A stretch of 18,252 bases of DNA, taken from positions 1 through 18,252 of the forward strand of contig CABUMH010000080.1 in NCBI GenBank assembly GCA_902492555.1, in the 5' to 3' direction. Under the pieces are notes generated by a model that ran no database searches, was not told the origin of the DNA, and worked only from the letters and a program-made list of their open reading frames with translations. Shown in pieces: positions 14,816 through 18,252 of this stretch. Both the position numbers and the translations under genes were made by a program. This DNA comes from Eisenbergiella sp900555195 (GTDB taxonomy: Bacteria > Bacillota > Clostridia > Lachnospirales > Lachnospiraceae). Every line of letters starts with the position of its first letter. Within the stretch, counting starts at the first letter, position 1.

Positions 14816-15233
14816 AAAACAGGCTTTTGGTACAGAACAATCAAGGCAGGAAAGAATCATTGTTCTTTCGTATGAAAGACTAAATTCCATTTATGCAAGA
14901 CTAAATTCCACTATGGCTTGTGAATGTAGAATTTATTTTTTCATTTTAGTAAGGAATGTTTTTCTCTCCATGACCTTGAAAAATAGCAAAAAGTTATGTA
15001 CAATAAATTTAAGGAATTATGTTTTGCTGCTTTATGAAGTGTTTGATAATGAATTAAATATCACTTTTTAGTATCACTTTCAAAAAATCACTATTAAAAA
15101 ATGCCGAAAAATGCGGTTATTCCATGTATATTTCGGGAAGATCGTCAATTATAAATAATCTCTGTTAACGGCATAGACAGGCGAAGGCGCCTGCCTGAAT
15201 GATACCCGTATAACAGAATCGTGAACGGACAGC
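14816..15233. other. AT-rich stretch with repeats, no gene called
   Basis: Holds repeat copies 4 and 5, an inverted repeat AGAACAAT/ATTGTTCT (14834-14841, 14859-14866) and a small 6-bp hairpin CAGGCG-AAGG-CGCCTG (15178-15193). A 97-residue frame at 14778-15071 begins inside the IS end, lacks a ribosome site and has no recognisable product, so it is not annotated. Confidence 0.5.
14874..14909 (+). repeat. Direct repeat copies 4 and 5 (15-mer family)
   Basis: GAAAGACTAAATTCC at 14874-14888 and GCAAGACTAAATTCC at 14895-14909, 21 bp apart start to start. These are the best-conserved copies; they differ from each other at one base. Confidence 0.6.
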
Positions 15234-15275
15234 CAGCCCCGTTCCTTTCGGCAAAAGCCGGAGGGAACGGGGCTG
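15234..15275 (+). terminator. Strong hairpin, probable terminator
   Basis: A perfect 12-bp stem, CAGCCCCGTTCC at 15234-15245 and GGAACGGGGCTG at 15264-15275, with a possible inner stem CGGC-AAAA-GCCG. The T-tail is short (TTGTTA). It directly abuts the truncated acetyltransferase, so its original gene is unknown. Confidence 0.6.
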
Positions 15276-15491
15276 TTGTTACAGGAAATTATTGTGCTTC
15301 CGGAATATCAGGGGAGGGGAATTGGAAAACGCATTGTGAACAAGTTATTGGAGCATGTCAGGAATACAGCCATTCCTGGCACCTGGGTGGAAGTAGGATT
15401 GACGGCGGTAAAGGGAAAAGAACCATTTTATGAGAAGTTCGGCTTTTCGCTTGGCTCCTCTGGGATGAAAAAGAGGATGGAGATTGTGTGA
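15276..15491 (+). pseudogene. 5'-truncated GNAT acetyltransferase
   Basis: The 71-residue frame encodes only the C-terminal half of a GNAT N-acetyltransferase: LQEIIVLPEYQGRGIGKRIV contains the acetyl-CoA pyrophosphate-binding motif QGRGIG, followed by GLTAVKGKEPFYEKFGF, the usual end of the fold. A normal member has about 130-150 residues. The missing first half should include beta strands 1-3. The homology begins right at the 3' edge of the hairpin at 15234-15275, with only non-homologous sequence upstream in frame, so the 5' half was probably lost by a deletion or insertion whose junction is near 15275. No ribosome site precedes the TTG. Unlikely to be functional. Confidence 0.75.
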
Positions 15492-15502
15492 ACAAGTTTG
15501 GC

Positions 15503-15586
15503 GGCTATTTGTGCCGGAGCGTCGCAAATAGCCAGGCATTCGCCTCGTCGCAGCAAAGCGAAGCTTTGCTACGCTCCGGAATGGAG
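15503..15586 (+). repeat. Structured repeat element, copy 1 (pseudoknot-capable), upstream of the lipoprotein gene
   Basis: Order on the + strand: stem A GGCTATTTGTG (15503-15513) with CGCAAATAGCC (15523-15533), 11 pairs including one G-T; its whole 9-nt loop CCGGAGCGT (15514-15522) is complementary to ACGCTCCGG at 15571-15579. Hairpin B is AGGC-ATTC-GCCT (15534-15545). Hairpin C is AGCAAAGCGAAGCTTTGCT (15552-15570). The element ends in AATGGAG, whose GGAG is the likely Shine-Dalgarno for the ATG at 15598. A second copy lies upstream of the - strand gene ending at 16485. Confidence 0.8.
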
Positions 15587-15597
15587 TTTAGAATGAG

Positions 15598-16306
15598 ATG
15601 AAAAAGAGAACGGGAAAAAAGCGTGGACGAACCAGATTGTGCGGAATATGCGCTGTGCTCTGTCTGTGTCTGACAGGCTGTACGTCTGGAAAAGTGCGGG
15701 AAACAGAGGAAAGCCTTTTTTTCAGAAGATGCGCGAGTACAGGGGACAGCGGGTTCCCTTGAGACGGTGCCTACAATAGAGACACAGCCAGAAACGGCAG
15801 CGAGGGCTGAAGAGACGGCGCAGCCGGATATGACAAGCCAGCCTGAGACTGCAGAATTGACGGAGGAGTTCGAGCCGTCTGCCGAGGCGAATTCGTCCGC
15901 AGCGGGCGGAGAGCAGGAGAACAGCGCTACGGAGGCTGTCGGTTCTGCGCAGGAGAATCCTTATGCTGTGTGTACCTCCAAATCAAAGGAAGAGGTGGAG
16001 GAATTTGCCGCCAGGGCAAAGGAATGCGTGCTGAAAGAGGATTGGGAAGCGGTTTCGGGAATGGCTTCTTATCCCATTACGATTCAAAATGTAACCTATC
16101 CGGATGCGGAAAGTCTTGCGGCAGCCGATATCACGCTGACGGAAGCGTATCGTGGCAGCCTGGAGCAGGCAAGCTGTACAGATCTTTTTGCTAATTGGGA
16201 AGGGATCATGATTGGAAACGGTGAGATTTGGTTTGCAGAACTGCTGGATGAGGAAGGTAATTCGTTGGGCCTGTTTATTACAGCGATTCAGGATGGCAAT
16301 CATTAA
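15598..16306 (+). pseudogene. Lipoprotein gene interrupted by a frameshift at a T7 run
   Basis: ATG at 15598 starts a basic signal peptide (KKRTGKKRGRTR), then a Cys/Leu-rich core ending LTGC, a lipobox with Cys at residue 28. This frame ends at TGA 15760-15762. The rest of the protein continues in the +1 frame, from the T7 run at 15716-15722 to the stop at 16306. Removing one T joins them into about 235 residues. The mature part has a low-complexity linker rich in E, T, A and P (about 45-120) and then a globular C-terminal domain, with EEVEEFAARAKECVLKEDWE and a block starting VSGMASYPITIQN, and ending FITAIQDGNH. That domain resembles small Lachnospiraceae lipoproteins without known function. 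The shift may be phase variation, true decay or a sequencing error. The alternative is a separate GTG-started frame from 15767, but it lacks a ribosome site. Confidence 0.7.
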
Positions 16307-16384
16307 AACAGAAAAATGCAGAATGGCCTTCAGCAAGGCAGAAAACGGTCTTACTTGCTTTTGACATGATTTGCTTTGGACATT

Positions 16385-16447
16385 TTGCCCCGCCCGGCGG
16401 CTTTCTGCCGCATTTTGGCTACGGCAGAAAGCCATCGGGCAGGGCAA
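16385..16447. repeat. Long imperfect hairpin between convergent genes
   Basis: Arms pair as TTGCCC/GGGCAA, GCCCG/CGGGC and the 12-bp block GGCTTTCTGCCG (16399-16410) with CGGCAGAAAGCC (16422-16433): 23 pairs with two small internal mismatches and an 11-nt loop. No T-tract follows on either strand, so it is not a classical terminator although it sits between two convergent stop codons. It may block transcripts from both sides or be another palindromic repeat. Confidence 0.65.
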
Positions 16448-16484
16448 GTGATAAAGGCAAAGGGGATAAGGGCCTTTTGGCTAT

Positions 16485-17168
16485 TTATTCTTTTTTGAAA
16501 AATTCCGGACCGCGGCCGCAGATGGGACAGCGAAAATCTTCTGGAGGCTGTTTTCCCTCATAAACATATCCGCATACTTGGCAGATCCATTTTTCACTGC
16601 TGACGGAAGAGGCGGGGCCCTGAGGTTCCGGTTTTGCGGAAGAGGGTTCCTCTTCCGTTTTTTGCTGTTCCGGCTGCCAGGTGGGGGCATTTTTCGGCGC
16701 TTTTCCTTTGACTACGCGATGGTAGTAAGAATAAGTCATCGGGGCTGCGGAACCATTCAGGATTTCGGCTTCCTCCGCCTGCCCCAGGAAAATGGTGTGG
16801 GTCGGTGCTTCCAATGTCCCGATCAGGCGGCAGACCACATATCCGCAGGAGGAAGCGATTACAGGAAGTCCCCCTGCTATCTTTACAGGTACATGCTGGA
16901 ATTTATCCGTGTCCCTGCTGCTGTGGAAACCGAATGTGCCGATCAGCGCTGGATCCGTATCTTCTCCCAGAACCGAAAATGCAAACTTGCCCGTTTTTTT
17001 AATGCAGCCATTGGTATAGTTGTCATGATTTACACTCACGGCAAAGGTGGCAGGCTCTGCGGTGATCTGCATGATGCTGTTTGTTACGCAGCCCACAGCT
17101 CTGTCCCCATCCAGAGAAGTAGTGATGTATACGCCGTAGTTTAATTGAAAAAATGTCCGAATATCCAT
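16485..17168 (-). CDS. Flavin reductase-rubredoxin fusion (high-molecular-weight rubredoxin-like)
   Basis: A 227-residue protein starting at ATG 17168, five bases after GGAGG. Residues about 1-155 are a flavin reductase-like FMN-binding split barrel (RTFFQLNYGVYITTSLDGDR, AVGCVTNSIMQITAEPATFA, SVNHDNYTNGCIKKTGKFAF). A Pro/Glu-rich linker follows (about 165-190). The C-terminus is a compact rubredoxin-like iron site with C196, C199, C214 and C217 (ICQVCGYVYEG and CPICG). The same architecture is known as high-molecular-weight rubredoxin (Hrb) in Moorella, which passes electrons from NADH-derived flavin to flavodiiron NO/O2 reductases. The short spacing between Cys pairs is of the rubrerythrin type. 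Likely role: electron carrier in oxidative or nitrosative stress defence; no flavodiiron partner is in the window. The longer frame to 17300 runs through the repeat element and is rejected. Confidence 0.87.
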   Translation of the reverse strand: MDIRTFFQLNYGVYITTSLDGDRAVGCVTNSIMQITAEPATFAVSVNHDNYTNGCIKKTGKFAFSVLGEDTDPALIGTFGFHSSRDTDKFQHVPVKIAGGLPVIASSCGYVVCRLIGTLEAPTHTIFLGQAEEAEILNGSAAPMTYSYYHRVVKGKAPKNAPTWQPEQQKTEEEPSSAKPEPQGPASSVSSEKWICQVCGYVYEGKQPPEDFRCPICGRGPEFFKKE

Positions 17169-17181
17169 TTCATCCTCCATT

Positions 17182-17292
17182 CCGGAGCGTAGCAAAGCTT
17201 CACTTTGCTGTGACGGGGCGAAGAGAAATCGCGAATGCGATTTCTCTTCTGTTATCACAGCTATTTGTGACGCTCCAGCACAAATAGCTGTG
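17182..17292 (-). repeat. Structured repeat element, copy 2 (pseudoknot-capable), upstream of the flavin reductase-rubredoxin gene
   Basis: Read on the - strand. Stem A is CACAGCTATTTGTG (17292-17279) with CACAAATAGCTGTG (17269-17256), 14 perfect pairs. Its 9-nt loop CTGGAGCGT (17278-17270) is complementary to ACGCTCCGG at 17190-17182 with one G-T pair. Hairpin B has arms AAGAGAAATCGC and GCGATTTCTCTT around ATTC (17248-17221). Hairpin C is AGCAAAGTGAAGCTTTGCT (17209-17191). The downstream AATGGAGG contains the Shine-Dalgarno of the gene starting at 17168. Confidence 0.8.
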
Positions 17293-17324
17293 TGAAACAT
17301 AAGCCAGATGGCTTATGTTTCACA
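17291..17324. repeat. 15-bp perfect hairpin after the SDR gene
   Basis: TGTGAAACATAAGCC (17291-17305) and GGCTTATGTTTCACA (17310-17324) form 15 perfect pairs around the loop AGAT. It starts 13 bp after the SDR stop and its outer two bases overlap stem A of the structured element. No T-tract follows, so read-through into the flavin reductase gene is possible. Confidence 0.75.
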
Positions 17325-17336
17325 TTATCCTCCTTT

Positions 17337-18080
17337 TTAGGTCATTGCCGCACCGTCTACGGAAAGAATTTCTCCTGTGACATAAGAAGCCAGATCACTT
17401 GCAAGGAATAGGAAAGCGTTTGCAATATCCTCCGGCTCGCCGACACGTCCGAGAGGAATGGTACGAACAAGCGGTTCGATCAGTTCTTTCGGCAGTGCAG
17501 CCACCATATCCGTCCGGATGACGCCGGGAGCGACCGCATTGACACGGATGTGATCCCGTCCCAGCTCCCTTGCCAGGGATTTGGTCAGGCCGTTCACTGC
17601 GAATTTAGATGCCGGATATCCAACACCTGCAGCCTGTCCGTAAATGCTCACCATGGAGCTGGTATTTATAATCACGCCGCCGCCCTGTTCCTTCATCAGA
17701 GGGGCCGCCGCTCTGGCACAGCGGAATACCGCGTTCAGGTTCAGATCCATGATTTTCTCAAAGTCTTCTTCTTTATAATCGTAAAAAGAATCTCTTGCGG
17801 ATATTCCTGCGTTATTTACCAGGATATCCACTCTGCCGAACAGATCCTTCACTTGCTTCATCGCCATTTCCACATCGGTCATGCTGCCAAGATCCGGCGC
17901 CATGCCGGATACATTCCAGTCCGGATTTTCCGCCTGAAGCGCTGCGACGGCCTTGTCCACGGTTTCCTGTCTGGAACCCCAGAGGATAACTGACGCCCCG
18001 TTCTCCAGAAATTTTTTTACTACTGCAAAGCCGATTCCTCTTGTTCCTCCTGTAACAACTGCAATTTTCCCTTTCAGCAT
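17337..18080 (-). CDS. Short-chain dehydrogenase/reductase, FabG-like
   Basis: A 247-residue classical SDR. Seen: cofactor motif TGGTRGIG at 10-17, NNAG at 89-92, structural N114, catalytic S142, Y155 and K159 (YPASK), and the C-terminal PGVIRTDM with a final LSVDGAAMT. The length is exactly that of the family. ATG at 18080 follows GGAGGAGG six bases away. Residue R37 after the second strand suggests NADP rather than NAD preference, weakly. FabG (3-oxoacyl-ACP reductase) is the default name, but no fatty-acid genes are adjacent, and hydroxysteroid or sugar/alcohol dehydrogenases share the same motifs, so the substrate is open. It lies upstream of the flavin reductase-rubredoxin gene on the same strand, with a structured 168-bp spacer between. 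Confidence 0.9.
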   Translation of the reverse strand: MLKGKIAVVTGGTRGIGFAVVKKFLENGASVILWGSRQETVDKAVAALQAENPDWNVSGMAPDLGSMTDVEMAMKQVKDLFGRVDILVNNAGISARDSFYDYKEEDFEKIMDLNLNAVFRCARAAAPLMKEQGGGVIINTSSMVSIYGQAAGVGYPASKFAVNGLTKSLARELGRDHIRVNAVAPGVIRTDMVAALPKELIEPLVRTIPLGRVGEPEDIANAFLFLASDLASYVTGEILSVDGAAMT

Positions 18081-18106
18081 AAAAAACCTCCTCCATAAAA
18101 TAATAA

Positions 18107-18121
18107 TGATAATTATTACTA
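18107..18121. promoter_or_regulatory. Fur-like box in the SDR leader
   Basis: TGATAATTATTACTA matches the 7-1-7 Fur pattern TGATAAT-N-ATTATCA at 12 of 14 fixed positions and lies between the -10 box and the ribosome site. A longer inverted repeat, TAATAAT-GATA-ATTATTA (18101-18118), overlaps it. PerR or another Fur-family protein could equally bind. In AT-rich DNA chance matches are possible. Confidence 0.5.
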
Positions 18122-18130
18122 TTTAAGATT

Positions 18131-18158
18131 ATCATACCATACTTTCCTCGTTTGTCAA
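18131..18158 (-). promoter_or_regulatory. Promoter of the SDR gene
   Basis: On the - strand TTGACA (18158-18153) and TATGAT (18136-18131) are spaced by 16 bp, about 50 bp upstream of the start codon. Both boxes are near consensus. The roughly 90 bp from here to the window edge show no further feature. Confidence 0.72.
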
Positions 18159-18252
18159 TATAAAATATATGGAATGAAGCAGAAACTGCTACTACTCAGC
18201 CCTCCGCATATGCCATTTTGTCTCCCTTGTTTGTGCCCCTGGTTCCCCAAGC

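Noticed and set aside
13337..14909. CRISPR array
   Set aside because: The 15-bp repeats are too short, irregularly spaced and few, and no cas gene is present.
14778..15071. 97-residue frame after the IS
   Set aside because: Starts inside the IS inverted repeat, no ribosome site, no family.
17169..17300. N-terminal extension of the flavin reductase-rubredoxin protein
   Set aside because: It would translate the palindromic element; the AGG-rich ribosome site points to ATG 17168.

Overview
The window looks like a stretch of the chromosome, or an integrated element, of a low-to-mid G+C anaerobic Firmicute, most likely a gut clostridium of the Lachnospiraceae type. The grounds are strong AGGAGG ribosome binding sites, ATGA-type gene overlaps, an ApbE/NusG-II/Gx-transporter operon, a conjugative-element sigma-factor pair of the kind common in Clostridia, and a flavin reductase-rubredoxin fusion. 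Genus assignment is inference only. The window is a mosaic: base composition and gene content change several times.

Region 1 (1-2780, + strand): an operon of an ArsP-type permease (cut by the window edge), an ApbE lipoprotein FMN transferase, a NusG-II-domain protein and a Gx-family membrane protein, closed by a clear terminator. It suggests covalent flavinylation of extracytoplasmic redox proteins, but no FMN acceptor is visible. Region 2 (2780-6600): the sigma/helix-turn-helix pair of an integrative conjugative element whose second gene appears cut and re-terminated, then about 600 bp of unassigned DNA, then a two-gene unit (small membrane protein plus secreted SH3/3D-domain protein) and a convergent orphan gene. 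Region 3 (6600-11420, - strand): a visibly G+C-rich operon of two ABC exporter half-transporters and an AstE/AspA-type zinc hydrolase, driven by a good promoter with a perfect 14-bp palindromic operator.

Region 4 (11420-15500): a DUF1351 phage/plasmid-type protein, a small excisionase-like protein, a five-copy 15-bp direct repeat split by a complete ISAs1-family insertion sequence, and a 5'-truncated acetyltransferase. Region 5 (15500-18252): a lipoprotein gene with a frameshift at a run of seven T, convergent with a flavin reductase-rubredoxin gene, and an SDR oxidoreductase behind a good promoter with a Fur-like box.

The most unusual signal is in region 5. The lipoprotein gene and the flavin reductase-rubredoxin gene, on opposite strands, are each preceded by a copy of the same structured element. 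It has a hairpin whose entire 9-nt loop is complementary to a segment just before the Shine-Dalgarno sequence, a second hairpin with an ATTC loop, and a third short hairpin. The two copies differ in stem sequence and length but keep the pairing, including compensatory changes. It could be a cis-acting leader RNA or a palindromic mobile repeat that has landed upstream of both genes.
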